DNA from: JBMNCQ01 sp049366715 | Lineage (GTDB): Bacteria > Bacillota > Peptococcia > Peptococcales > BICA1-8 | Length of the DNA: 64,000 nucleotides | NCBI GenBank assembly: GCA_049366715.1 | Contig: JBMNCQ010000059.1 | Span: forward strand, 118,043 to 182,042 | Direction of reading: 5' to 3' | In this document: positions 15,743 through 24,254 of the stretch, one piece after another | Position numbering within the stretch: position 1 is the stretch's first letter | Layout: the number at the start of each line of letters is the position of its first letter | Notes under the pieces: generated by a model | What the model was told of the DNA's origin: nothing | The model's database searches: none | Seen by the model: the letters and a program-made list of their open reading frames with translations, nothing else | Position numbers and translations under genes: made by a program

Positions 15743-16909
15743 ATGGAGATCCGCATCACCACAGAGCAGGATTTACCGGAAGTCAAGGAGTTGTGGGCGT
15801 ATTGCTTTGAAAACTATGAGCCTTTTTTCAGCTGGTATTTCCGGGAATATTATCAGGCCGGGAATACCCTGGCGGCTTTTGCCGCAGACAGAATGTTATC
15901 TAACCTGCAGCTTATACCCTATGAAATTAAGCTTAGGGGACAGGTGCTGCCCACCTCCTATATTGTAGGGGTAGCCAGCTTCCCCGAAGCCCGGAGAGGC
16001 GGAATCGTAGGTAAGCTGTTGGAGGCGGCACTGGTGGAGATGCGCCTAAGAGGGCAGGGGATATGTTTATTAATGCCTTTTAAAGCAGGTTTTTATTATC
16101 CTTACCAGTTTGAATTCTGTTATCATCATTATAAATATAATATTTCTTTAGACCAATTGGGCCCTGTTTCCGAAAGCTATGGGGAATTTGTGCCTGTCCG
16201 GGGACTGGAAAGGGTGGCAGAATTAGCTAAGGTATATCAGGAGTTTGTCGGAGACAAGCATGGTTATATGGTGCGGGACTCTACCAAGTGGCGCTTAATG
16301 CTGGAAGAGCATGCAGGGGAAAAGGGGTATACCTATCTTCTTCGAAACCGGGATATCCCGGAAGGCTATCTTATGTACTATCTTAAAGATGACAAATTAG
16401 TTGTGCGGGAAATGGCCTACAGTAATTTTCGGGCGCAGAAGTCGTTGCTGCAGTTTATTTATAATCACCGGTCCCAGGCAGCCGACCTGGAGTGGCATGC
16501 ACCTATAGACGATGCTATCCATTTCTTGCTGCCGGATCCCAAGGAAGGAATCACGCTGTATCCCTTTTTAATGGCCCGTATTGTTGATGTGCAGAATATC
16601 TTAGCTAAAATATCATTTCCCCGGCAGGTGCGGGGGGAACTGGTAATTAGCTTTCAAGATAAACTGGCAGCCTGGAATAATCAAACCTTCTCCATTAAAA
16701 TAGTTAACGGGCAGGCAGAAGTATCCCCTGTTGACGGGACTGCAGATATTTCCGTGGATATCGGTGCCTTTACCCAGGTACTGCTGGGAAGGCTCACGGC
16801 CCGGGAGATATATAAACAGGGCAGGTTAACAGCGGCTGAGACAAAGAAGCTGGACATACTGGATGAGATGTTTCCCCGGTGTTTGAATTATATCAATGAA
16901 TACTATTAA
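15743..16909 (+). CDS. Eis-like GNAT N-acetyltransferase
   Basis: This 388-residue protein has the Eis-type architecture: an N-terminal GNAT domain (about 1-150, with acetyl-CoA loop VASFPEARRGGIVGKLL), a second GNAT-like domain (about 170-280) and a C-terminal SCP2-like domain (about 290-388). Eis proteins acetylate amines such as aminoglycosides or lysines, and the natural substrate of clostridial members is unknown. A GAGGTG site precedes ATG. Its last 36 bp are copied again 269 bp downstream at 17143, a scar of a tandem duplication. Confidence 0.88.
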   Translation: MEIRITTEQDLPEVKELWAYCFENYEPFFSWYFREYYQAGNTLAAFAADRMLSNLQLIPYEIKLRGQVLPTSYIVGVASFPEARRGGIVGKLLEAALVEMRLRGQGICLLMPFKAGFYYPYQFEFCYHHYKYNISLDQLGPVSESYGEFVPVRGLERVAELAKVYQEFVGDKHGYMVRDSTKWRLMLEEHAGEKGYTYLLRNRDIPEGYLMYYLKDDKLVVREMAYSNFRAQKSLLQFIYNHRSQAADLEWHAPIDDAIHFLLPDPKEGITLYPFLMARIVDVQNILAKISFPRQVRGELVISFQDKLAAWNNQTFSIKIVNGQAEVSPVDGTADISVDIGAFTQVLLGRLTAREIYKQGRLTAAETKKLDILDEMFPRCLNYINEYY

Positions 16910-17142
16910 GGCTGGGCAGGAAGCGTGGGGACGGTTCTTTTGCTTCCGCAGGCGGCAGCAAAAACAAAGGGGACTTTTCCGCAATCCTAATTTACCCAGG
17001 GGCAGGAGACTCTCAGCTGTCTTGGGTAATTGAGCCGGGAAATCTACTGGGCAGCGTATAGACTAAGAACTGCTAACAGTCCCTGAGAGCCTATTGGTAG
17101 ACTGTGTCAGAGAACCGTCCCCTGACACTCTCCCCTGACACT
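16874..17142. repeat. tandem repeat unit, copy 1 (MITE-like, includes the end of the Eis-like gene)
   Basis: The unit of 269 bp starts inside the last codons of the acetyltransferase gene. It contains an element bounded by inverted ends GGGGACGGTTCT (16927-16938) and AGAACCGTCCCC (17111-17122). Inside is a second inverted pair TTTACCCA / TGGGTAA around the CAGGAGACTCTCAGCTG block. There is no coding capacity. Such GGGACGGTTCT ends are familiar from dispersed repeats of Bacillota. Confidence 0.85.
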
Positions 17143-17407
17143 CCCCGGTGTTTGAATTATATCAATGAATACTATTAAGGCTGAACAGAAGCGGAGGGAC
17201 GGTTCTTTTGCTTCCGCAGGCGGCAGCAAAAACAAAGGGGACTTTTCCGCAATCCTAATTTACCCAGGGGCAGGAGACTCTCAGCTGTCTTGGGTAATTG
17301 AGCCGGGAAATCTACTGGGCAGCGTATAGACTAAGAACTGCTGACAGCCCCTGAGAGCTTATTGATAGACTGTGTCAGAGAACCGTCCCCTGACATTTTC
17401 CCTGATA
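17143..17407. repeat. tandem repeat unit, copy 2
   Basis: A second copy directly abuts the first and begins with the same CCCCGGTGTTTGAATTATAT gene-end segment. The inverted ends are GGGACGGTTCT (17196-17206) and AGAACCGTCCCC (17379-17390). It differs from copy 1 by a few substitutions and short indels, so the duplication is fairly recent but not brand new. Confidence 0.85.
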
Positions 17408-17498
17408 TTTTTGTCCCTTGACACTTTCAAATCACCCATTCATAGGTTATATAAGTATAAGTAGAGTTTTTGCTAAACAGAGAGGGGATGATTTTGAA

Positions 17499-17678
17499 TT
17501 GAGCTTTAGTATTTCATTCTACTGGCCGGGAATAGTTTTCTTTATTATTATATTCTGTTTACTTTTTTCTGCCATTTTATTTTATTATCGTTCTAGGTGG
17601 CCCTATTCCATATCTTTTTGGATTGCTGCTATTTTTGGTGCGGCTATAGTTTCATATGTGATCTCTCTGCTAGTATAG
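17499..17678 (+). CDS. possible small two-span membrane protein
   Basis: This frame of 59 codons from TTG 17499, with AGAGGGG upstream, encodes two hydrophobic segments (about 8-30 and 37-59) separated by YYRSRWPYS. A longer frame opens at 17418 inside repeat-derived sequence. It is isolated between repeats and not recognised. A hairpin with a T-run follows at 17725. Confidence 0.35.
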   Translation: MSFSISFYWPGIVFFIIIFCLLFSAILFYYRSRWPYSISFWIAAIFGAAIVSYVISLLV

Positions 17679-17724
17679 ATCGCAACCTAATAATGAGCAT
17701 TTTTGGAAGCTCAAGAAAGGTTCG

Positions 17725-17748
17725 AGATCAGTGAAAAACTGATCTTTT
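17725..17748 (+). terminator. terminator after the small membrane ORF
   Basis: AGATCAGT / ACTGATCT stem with a 5-nt A-rich loop and four T. Confidence 0.65.
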
Positions 17749-17765
17749 CGTCCCTATTTCGCGGG

Positions 17766-17997
17766 GAAGCGGAGGGACGGTTCTTTTGCTTCCGCAGGCG
17801 GCAGCAAAAACAAAAGGGACTTTTCCGCAATCCTAATTTACCCAGGGGCAGGAGACTCTCAGCTGTCTTGGGTAAATTGAGCCGGGAAATCAAATCTGCC
17901 GGTGCGTAAAGTCTCTAGACTAAGAACTGCTAACAGTCCCTGAGAGCCTATTGGTAGACTGTGTCAGAGAACCGTCCCCTGACACCCTGACACCTTG
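17766..17997. repeat. dispersed repeat, copy 3 (without gene end)
   Basis: A third copy of the element has inverted ends GGGACGGTTCT (17774-17784) and AGAACCGTCCCC (17968-17979) and the same internal CAGGAGACTCTCAGCTG block. Its right part differs from copies 1 and 2 (AAATCAAATCTGCCGGTGCG in place of the CTACTGGGCAGCG region). It abuts the RHS gene fragment, suggesting the element inserted into or recombined with it. Confidence 0.8.
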
Positions 17998-18009
17998 ACA
18001 ATTCGCTTA

Positions 18010-18259
18010 AACGGCCATGGTGATGTGATAAAGCTGACTGATGACAGTGGTAGTATAGTTGCCGAGTATGAGTACGATGTCTGGGGCAATATTCTAGCCC
18101 AAAGCGGAAGTATGGCCGCAAGCAACCCATTCCGCTATGCAGGGTATATGTATGATGAGGAAACAGGGCTGTATTATCTGCTGGCCGGTACTATGATGCA
18201 GAAACTTATCTTGGCTTATTTGAAGCGGAGGAGAAATAAGGCAGTTTGTTTCAGTGAAA
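18010..18259 (+). pseudogene. RHS/YD-repeat protein fragment, frameshifted
   Basis: A stretch reads NGHGDVIKLTDDSGSIVAEY, then DVWGNI and RYAGYMYDEETGLYYLLA, which is the conserved end of the RHS core. At about 18186 one base is missing in GCCCGG. Restoring it gives RYYDAETYLGLFEAEEK and then a stop, matching the core end RYYDPxTG. The N-terminal part of the gene is absent, replaced by repeat copy 3. RHS proteins are large secreted toxins or wall proteins, and this remnant cannot function. Confidence 0.85.
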
Positions 18260-18306
18260 CAAGGCTGAAAATAAAGTTACCATGATAAATTAATGCCCGC
18301 AGCGAA

Positions 18307-18332
18307 GAAGCAAGGGAACCGTCCCCTTGCTT
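18307..18332. repeat. short palindromic repeat related to the GGGACGG ends
   Basis: The arms GAAGCAAGGG and CCCCTTGCTTC flank AACCGT. This is a related but shorter element with CAAGGGGACGGTTC wording, downstream of the RHS remnant. Confidence 0.7.
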
Positions 18333-18473
18333 CTTTCCCTTGCTTCTTTATTGCTGCCTAATAGATAAAGTTATATTGATAAAATTATTATTTCGGTTAA
18401 TTTACCATCCTTCTCTGAATATGATAGATATTACCACAAAGTTTTAAATCCGTTGGTAAAGGAGGCAGTTGAA

Positions 18474-20396
18474 GTGATGGAGTTTTCGGAGCTTATTCGG
18501 AAGGCTCGGGAAGACCGGAAGCAGAATAATTTTAGCGGAACTTTACTAGAATATCTGGAAGTTTTAGAAGAGGATCCATCTCTTTATAAGTTAGCTCATC
18601 AGCGAATGTATGAAATCATTACGGATAAAGGTTTCCAAAGTATTAATACTAACGAAGACCCCAGATTAAGGAGAATTTACGGTAATGATGTCATTAGGAA
18701 ATATAATTTTTTTAAAGGTGATTTTTTCGGCATCGACAAGACTTTAATGAAAATCGTGCAGTTTTTTAAAGCGGCGGCTATGGACGGCGAAGAATCCCGG
18801 CAGGTTTTATATCTGGTAGGTCCTGTAGGGGCAGGTAAATCTTCGATAATGGAGGCCCTAAAAAATGCTTTGGAGCAAAGTGTGCCGATTTATGCGATCA
18901 AGGGCTGCCCTATGCGGGAAGAACCCCTGCACTTGATTCCCAAACATTTGCGGCCCGGCTTTGCGGAGATGTTTAAGATTCGGATAGAAGGGGACCTTTG
19001 CCCTGTCTGCCGTTTCCGGCTGAAGAACGAATATAATTATGAGTTCGAGAAATTTCCGGTGGAGATGGTTGATTTCAGCATCCGTTCCCGTAAGGGCATC
19101 GGGGTTGTGCCTCCTGTTGATCCCAATAATCAGGATACCTCTGTCTTAATCGGGTCTGTTGATATCTCCAAGTTAGATTTATATCCTGAGGATGATCCCC
19201 GGGTGATGTCTTTAAATGGTGCCTTCAATGTTGGTAACCGGGGTATTGTAGAGTTTATAGAAGTCTTTAAAAATGAAGTTGAATATTTGCATACCATGAT
19301 AACTGCTACCCAGGAAAAAAGCATCCCTTCACCGGGCAAAGGTGCAATGATCTATTTTGACGGTATCATACTGGCCCATTCTAATGAAGCGGAATGGAAT
19401 AAATTTAAATCCGATCATACAAATGAGGCTATCCTGGACAGAATTGTGAAAATAGAAGTTCCTTATTGCCTGGAGCTGGATGAAGAAGTAAAAATCTATC
19501 ATAAAATCTTGAAAAAAAGTAAATTCACCACCCATATTGCCCCCCATACCATTGAGGCGGCTTCAATGTTTGCCATTCTCTCCAGATTAGCGCCTTCGAA
19601 TAAAGTTGACCCTCTGACAAAGCTGAAAATATATAACGGAGAAGAAATCATTGAAAAAGGAAGCACGAAGAAAGTAGATATTTTGGAGTTAAAAGATGAA
19701 GCCGCCCGGGAAGGGATGAAAGGGATATCCACAAGATTTATCATGAAAGCCCTGGATACGGCTATGTCCGAAGCCGAACACAATTGTATTAATCCTATCG
19801 CGGTTTTGGAGACGCTGGTTAAATCGGTTAAGGATTTAACCCTCAGTGATGATGACAAGAAGAGATATCTGGGATTTTTGCAGGATACGATTAAAAAAGA
19901 GTACCATAAAATTTTGGAGAAAGAAGTGACCAAGGCTTTTATCCATGGTTATCAGGAGCAGGCGGAAGATCTATTTAATAATTACCTGGATCATGCCGAG
20001 GCTTTTGTGAATAAAACAAAAATAAGGGATGAGAATACCGGGGAAGAGCTGGAACCGGATGAAAAATTTCTGCGGTCCATCGAAGAACAAATCGGTATTA
20101 CGGAAACTTCTGCCCGCGGTTTCCGGCACGATGTAACCTCCTATATGTTTTATCTGATGAGAAACGGGAGCAAAATAGAATATTCTGCTTATGGTCCTTT
20201 GCGGGAAGCTATCGAAAAGAAATTGGCCGCTTCCGTTAAAGAGCTGAGCCGGGTTATTACCCGGACCAAGGTTAGGGATAAGGAGCAAAATGAAAAATAT
20301 GACGCGATGGTAGAGGTTATGAAGCAAAATGGGTACTGTGATCACTGCTGTAATGTCATACTTAAATATGCTGCCAATAACTTATGGAGGGATTAG
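18474..20396 (+). CDS. prkA: PrkA-type serine protein kinase / AAA protein
   Basis: This 640-residue cytoplasmic protein of the PrkA family has an AAA-type P-loop GPVGAGKSSIMEALKNA (about 119-135) in the N-terminal domain, followed by the PrkA C-terminal kinase-like domain. In spore formers PrkA affects sporulation, and its family has been described both as kinase and as ATP-dependent protease. It is the first gene of the conserved prkA-yhbH-spoVR set. GTG 18474, 8 bp after AAAGGAGG, is preferred; ATG 18477 is also possible. Confidence 0.95.
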   Translation: MMEFSELIRKAREDRKQNNFSGTLLEYLEVLEEDPSLYKLAHQRMYEIITDKGFQSINTNEDPRLRRIYGNDVIRKYNFFKGDFFGIDKTLMKIVQFFKAAAMDGEESRQVLYLVGPVGAGKSSIMEALKNALEQSVPIYAIKGCPMREEPLHLIPKHLRPGFAEMFKIRIEGDLCPVCRFRLKNEYNYEFEKFPVEMVDFSIRSRKGIGVVPPVDPNNQDTSVLIGSVDISKLDLYPEDDPRVMSLNGAFNVGNRGIVEFIEVFKNEVEYLHTMITATQEKSIPSPGKGAMIYFDGIILAHSNEAEWNKFKSDHTNEAILDRIVKIEVPYCLELDEEVKIYHKILKKSKFTTHIAPHTIEAASMFAILSRLAPSNKVDPLTKLKIYNGEEIIEKGSTKKVDILELKDEAAREGMKGISTRFIMKALDTAMSEAEHNCINPIAVLETLVKSVKDLTLSDDDKKRYLGFLQDTIKKEYHKILEKEVTKAFIHGYQEQAEDLFNNYLDHAEAFVNKTKIRDENTGEELEPDEKFLRSIEEQIGITETSARGFRHDVTSYMFYLMRNGSKIEYSAYGPLREAIEKKLAASVKELSRVITRTKVRDKEQNEKYDAMVEVMKQNGYCDHCCNVILKYAANNLWRD

Positions 20397-20427
20397 CAGG
20401 GCAAAAGCCCCCGGGGAGGTGAAGTAA

Positions 20428-21627
20428 GTGACGATATTCAGGGAATTCGACAGCAGCGGGCGGGACCGGGCGGCCGAAGACCGCCGCAGGCACCGGGAAT
20501 TGGTCGAAGAGGCGATTAAAAAAAATATCACCGATATTATTGCTGAGGAAAGTATCATTGGACAGAGTAAGGATAAAAAAATAAAGGTGCCGATTAAAGG
20601 GATTAAAGAATATCAGTTCATTTTCGGTAAAAATAAACCGGGCTTCGGGTCAGGTGACGGGAGTGAGCAAAGAGGGGATAAGATCGGCCAGGGGCAAACG
20701 GCCCAGGGGCAGCAGCAAGGTCAGGCCGGAAATAATGAAGGGGAGGATATTTATGAAACTGAGGTAACCATCGAAGATTTAATAAATTATTTGTTCGATG
20801 ATTTAAATCTGCCCTTTATTGAAAGAAAAAAATTTAATGAAATGGAAGCAGAAAGAAACTTTAAAAGGCTGGGCTATCAGCAAAAAGGGATTAAACCGCG
20901 GCTGGCTAAAAAGAAAACTGTGGTGGAAAAAATTAAAAGACAGAAAGCAACGGGCCGGGCCAGAAAAGAGCTGCAGGAAATTGCTGAGCAAGAAAGTGAA
21001 GAAAGTCAAGAAAGATTCCCTTTTAAAGAAGATGATTTAAGATATCACCGGGTCCGGGAAGAAGTTAAGAAAGAGAGTAATGCAGTTATAATCTGCATTA
21101 TGGATACTTCGGGTTCCATGGACCTTACGAAAAAATACCTGGCGAGAAGTTTTTATTTCCTGCTCTATCAATATATTAAGCTTAAATATGTCAATGTCCA
21201 AATTGTATTTATTTCTCATTCTACTACAGCTAAAGAGGTTACTGAGAATGAGTTTTTTCATAAGGGGGAGTCCGGAGGAACCTATATCAGCAGCGGGTAT
21301 GAAAAAGCCCTGGAAATAATTGAAAAAAGGTATAATCCCCAAATCTGGAATATCTATACCTTTCACTGCAGTGACGGGGATAACTGGAGTGAAGATAATG
21401 AAAAAACGGTCCGGCTGGCTGCTAAGTTATGTGAGACCTGCAACCTTTTCGGTTATGGGCAGATTATGAGGGGGTATTTTAGTTCGATCAAAGAGCAATT
21501 CGAAAATAAGGTGAGATATCCTAATTTCTCAATTGTGACGATTTCCGGGAAGGAGGATGTTATTCCTGCACTGCAAAAGCTTTTAACGAAAGACAAAGAG
21601 TATGCCGGGAATAACCAGAATTTATGA
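20428..21627 (+). CDS. yhbH: YhbH/YeaH family protein (UPF0229, vWA-like)
   Basis: This 399-residue DUF444 protein has a basic N-terminal region with DRRRHRELVEEAIKKNI, a Gly/Gln-rich linker (about 70-105), and a von Willebrand A-like domain with a MIDAS-type IMDTSGSMDLTKK (about 226-238) and an HCSDGDNW block. It always travels with PrkA and SpoVR in spore formers and enteric bacteria, and in Bacillus it is needed for normal sporulation. GTG start after GGGGAGGTGAAG. Its stop overlaps the spoVR start. Confidence 0.94.
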   Translation: MTIFREFDSSGRDRAAEDRRRHRELVEEAIKKNITDIIAEESIIGQSKDKKIKVPIKGIKEYQFIFGKNKPGFGSGDGSEQRGDKIGQGQTAQGQQQGQAGNNEGEDIYETEVTIEDLINYLFDDLNLPFIERKKFNEMEAERNFKRLGYQQKGIKPRLAKKKTVVEKIKRQKATGRARKELQEIAEQESEESQERFPFKEDDLRYHRVREEVKKESNAVIICIMDTSGSMDLTKKYLARSFYFLLYQYIKLKYVNVQIVFISHSTTAKEVTENEFFHKGESGGTYISSGYEKALEIIEKRYNPQIWNIYTFHCSDGDNWSEDNEKTVRLAAKLCETCNLFGYGQIMRGYFSSIKEQFENKVRYPNFSIVTISGKEDVIPALQKLLTKDKEYAGNNQNL

Positions 21628-22991
21628 TGGACTATACCATGAAACAATTGGAGTATTGGGATGAGCGCATTAGAAATATTGCAGAATCGGCAGGGCTGGA
21701 TTGCTATCCTCAAGAGTTTGAAATCTGCAGCTATGAGGATATGCTGTGTTATCTGGCCTATACCGGAATGCCGTCTCATTATCCCCACTGGAGCTTTGGC
21801 AAGGCATATGAAAAAAATAAAACTTTTTATCAATATAATCTTCAGGGTCTGCCCTACGAAATGGTCATTAATTCTAATCCTTGTATTGCTTATTTAATCC
21901 GGGAGAATACTTTGCTGCTGCAAATTTTAACAATGGCCCATGTTTACGGGCACAATGATTTTTTCAAAAATAACAGGCTTTTTAAAGAAGGAACTTCGGC
22001 GGATCATACCATTCAAATTTTCAAGAATAATTCCGCCCGGGTTAGAAACTATATTTCTGATCCGAGTATCGGGTACGGCAAGGTCGAAAGGATTATTAAT
22101 GCCGGCCATGCCCTCAGGTATCAAACAGTGCGGGCAGTTAATACGAAAAGAATCTCTCCTGAGGAGCAAAGAGAACGGCTCTTAGCAAAATACTATGCCG
22201 AACTGGAAAAAAGAACTGTCTTGGATTCTAAAAAGGATGTTCCTTTTCCGGATCTCCATAAAATTCCTCTAGAGCCGGAAGAAGATTTGCTGGGGTTTCT
22301 TATGGAGTACAGCCCGTTAGAAGAATGGGAAAAAGATTTACTAGCTATAGTAGCCCAGGAAACCAGGTATTTTATCCCCCAGATTGAAACAAAAATAATG
22401 AATGAAGGCTGGGCCAGTTTCTGGCATTATAAAATATTAAGCGGGCTGGATTTAGCTCAGGAGCTGCATCTGGAATTCCTCAGCAGGCATAATCAGGTAA
22501 TCAGGCTGGTGACGGGTTCTCTAAATCCTTATTACGTAGGTTATAAAATTTTTGAGAGCCTGGAGAAGCACTGCGGGCCGGCTAAAATTTTTGAAGTACG
22601 GCAGATGGAAAGGGACTACTCTTTTATTTGGAAATATCTTACCAGAGAGTTATGTACGGAAATGCATCTTTTTCAATATCAGAGAAAAAGTGACGAATAT
22701 GTTATTGATGAGCTTGCCGATGAAGAAGGCTGGCAGGAAATCCGCAGGAACCTGGCAGATCATGTAGGGATGGGAAGTATACCGGTCATAAAAGTAGTGG
22801 AGGTTATCGGGAAGGATAAGGTGCTTTTATTAGAACATGAGTATGATCAGCGGGAGCTGGAAATGGTTTATGCCCGGGAGACCCTGAAATATTTAAATAC
22901 GCTCTGGGACGGCAAGGTAATCCTGTTGACCGTTATGGACGGAGCCAGAAAAAAAATAATTTGTGAAGAAGGTAAAATCAGTATTTCTTAA
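21624..22991 (+). CDS. spoVR: SpoVR family protein
   Basis: This 455-residue protein matches SpoVR, which in Bacillus is involved in spore cortex formation through an unknown reaction. Signatures are YPQEFEICSYEDMLCYLAY, PHWSFGKAYE, AHVYGHNDFFKNN (a His-rich block about residues 107-119) and NEGWASFWHYKIL, a metalloprotein-like His/Glu set. The first ATG overlaps the yhbH stop (ATGA), so it is translationally coupled. A strong terminator follows, ending the operon. Confidence 0.95.
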   Translation: MMDYTMKQLEYWDERIRNIAESAGLDCYPQEFEICSYEDMLCYLAYTGMPSHYPHWSFGKAYEKNKTFYQYNLQGLPYEMVINSNPCIAYLIRENTLLLQILTMAHVYGHNDFFKNNRLFKEGTSADHTIQIFKNNSARVRNYISDPSIGYGKVERIINAGHALRYQTVRAVNTKRISPEEQRERLLAKYYAELEKRTVLDSKKDVPFPDLHKIPLEPEEDLLGFLMEYSPLEEWEKDLLAIVAQETRYFIPQIETKIMNEGWASFWHYKILSGLDLAQELHLEFLSRHNQVIRLVTGSLNPYYVGYKIFESLEKHCGPAKIFEVRQMERDYSFIWKYLTRELCTEMHLFQYQRKSDEYVIDELADEEGWQEIRRNLADHVGMGSIPVIKVVEVIGKDKVLLLEHEYDQRELEMVYARETLKYLNTLWDGKVILLTVMDGARKKIICEEGKISIS

Positions 22992-23030
22992 ATCCATTGA
23001 GAAAAAATATAAATTTCGTACATATTATGG

Positions 23031-23054
23031 ATCTGCCGTAAGGCAGATTTTTTT
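23031..23054 (+). terminator. terminator of the prkA-yhbH-spoVR operon
   Basis: ATCTGCC GTAA GGCAGAT followed by a run of T. Confidence 0.9.
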
Positions 23055-23173
23055 ACGGAAAGCCGGAAGGAGGAAGGTTTAAGGCTTGTTTCTGGAAATT
23101 CTTGCTGCTTCAAAATGCAAGTGATAAAATTAAAGACAAAAGATAGTAATTTTTTCAAATCAGGAGTATGAAT

Positions 23174-23674
23174 ATGCTTATTGGCGTGATTTCCGATACT
23201 CATCTGCCGAAAAAGAGCAGGGGCTTTCCCCCGGAGGTGCGGGAAGGATTAAGGGGAGCCGCTTTGATCATTCACGCCGGAGATGTTGTAGAGGAGTGTA
23301 TTTTGGATGAGCTTGCCGGATTGGCCCCGGTTATTGCTGTCGCCGGAAATATTGACAGCGAGAGAATAAAAGAAAAATATCCTGCAAAACGAATCATGGA
23401 AATTGAAAAGGTTAAAATAGGTATCTGTCATGGTCATGGCAAGTCGGGTAAAACAATAGAAAGGGCTTTTAAGAGCTTTGCCGGTGATAAGGTGAATCTA
23501 ATTATTTTTGGTCATAGTCATCAGCCGGTGTTAACGGAAATGAACGGGGTAGTGATGTTTAATCCCGGCTCCCCTACAGATCCCCGCCGGGAGCCACGGC
23601 CCTCATATGGCATGATTCAGGTGGCAGAAGGTTTATTTAACTGTACACATATATTTTTGGAAAGGAGCAGATAA
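23174..23674 (+). CDS. YfcE/MJ0936-type metallophosphoesterase
   Basis: This 166-residue calcineurin-like phosphodiesterase has the full metal-site set in order: ISDTHLP (residues 6-12), HAGDVV, AGNID, CHGHG, FGHSHQP and NPGSPTDPR. The family hydrolyses phosphodiesters with Mn or Ni; the physiological substrate is unknown. ATG 23174 has AGGAG 7 bp upstream, while ATG 23168 is too close. The next gene begins 1 bp after its stop. Confidence 0.93.
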   Translation: MLIGVISDTHLPKKSRGFPPEVREGLRGAALIIHAGDVVEECILDELAGLAPVIAVAGNIDSERIKEKYPAKRIMEIEKVKIGICHGHGKSGKTIERAFKSFAGDKVNLIIFGHSHQPVLTEMNGVVMFNPGSPTDPRREPRPSYGMIQVAEGLFNCTHIFLERSR

Positions 23675-23675
23675 A

Positions 23676-23975
23676 ATGGCTATTGCAGAATTGGTTGTCG
23701 TGCCTTTAGGCACAGGTACCAGCATAAGTAAGTATGTAGCGCAATGTCATGAGGTTTTGGACCGGTCAGGCCTGAAATATCAGCTAACCCCTATGGGCAC
23801 TGTCGTAGAAGGCTCTTTAGCTGAGATCATGGCGATAGCTGAAAAAATGCATGAGGTGCCGTTTCAAAATGGAGCGCAAAGGGTTTCTACCTCAATTCGT
23901 ATTGATGACAGAAGGGATAAAGAAATAACCATGGAAGGAAAAATTGCCGCCGTAGAAGAAAAAAAGATTAAATAG
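23676..23975 (+). CDS. MTH1187-family (DUF77) thiamine-binding-like protein
   Basis: This 99-residue ferredoxin-fold protein has the family pattern of VVVPLGTGTSISKYVAQC, a central TPMGTVVEG turn and GAQRVSTSIRIDDRRD near the end. Members form tetramers, and some bind thiamine or hydroxymethylpyrimidine. It follows the phosphoesterase without a gap and is probably cotranscribed with it. The actual ligand in this organism is unknown. Confidence 0.9.
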   Translation: MAIAELVVVPLGTGTSISKYVAQCHEVLDRSGLKYQLTPMGTVVEGSLAEIMAIAEKMHEVPFQNGAQRVSTSIRIDDRRDKEITMEGKIAAVEEKKIK

Positions 23976-24033
23976 TAAAAAAGTGGGTAGATTATTAGTT
24001 GTGAAATTGATTACAGGAAAGGTGGTAATTTAG

Positions 24034-24222
24034 ATGCAAGTTTATGTTGAGCAGGATTTATGTATCGCATGTGGCGCCTGTATGAGTTTATGCCCGGAGG
24101 TCTATGATTGGAATGACGACGGCAAGGCGGATGTAACTGTTGATGAAGTTTCTGCCGATATGGAAGAATCAGCCGTAGATGCTATGGATAGCTGTCCGAC
24201 AGAGGCAATTAAAGAAAAATAA
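24034..24222 (+). CDS. small [4Fe-4S] ferredoxin
   Basis: This 62-residue electron carrier of the single-cluster type has CIACGAC and LCPEV providing three plus one Cys ligands (C-x2-C-x2-C-x3-C). A later DSCPTEAI Cys shows it is the monocluster class in which the second cluster is lost. It is acidic throughout, as is usual for ferredoxins. A GGAAAGGTGG site precedes ATG, and a terminator hairpin follows. Confidence 0.95.
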   Translation: MQVYVEQDLCIACGACMSLCPEVYDWNDDGKADVTVDEVSADMEESAVDAMDSCPTEAIKEK

Positions 24223-24229
24223 ATTCAAG

Positions 24230-24253
24230 ATCCCTGTCTTTAAAGACAGGGAT
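24230..24253. terminator. bidirectional terminator
   Basis: Perfect 24-bp palindrome-like stem ATCCCTGTCTTT / AAAGACAGGGAT with T-rich ends on the plus strand, between the ferredoxin gene and the convergent TtcA-like gene. Confidence 0.85.
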
Positions 24254-24254
24254 T

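Noticed and set aside
16874..18340. CRISPR-like or satellite array
   Set aside because: The units are 230-270 bp, only three copies, with inverted ends and no regular short repeats and spacers. This is a MITE-like tandem duplication.
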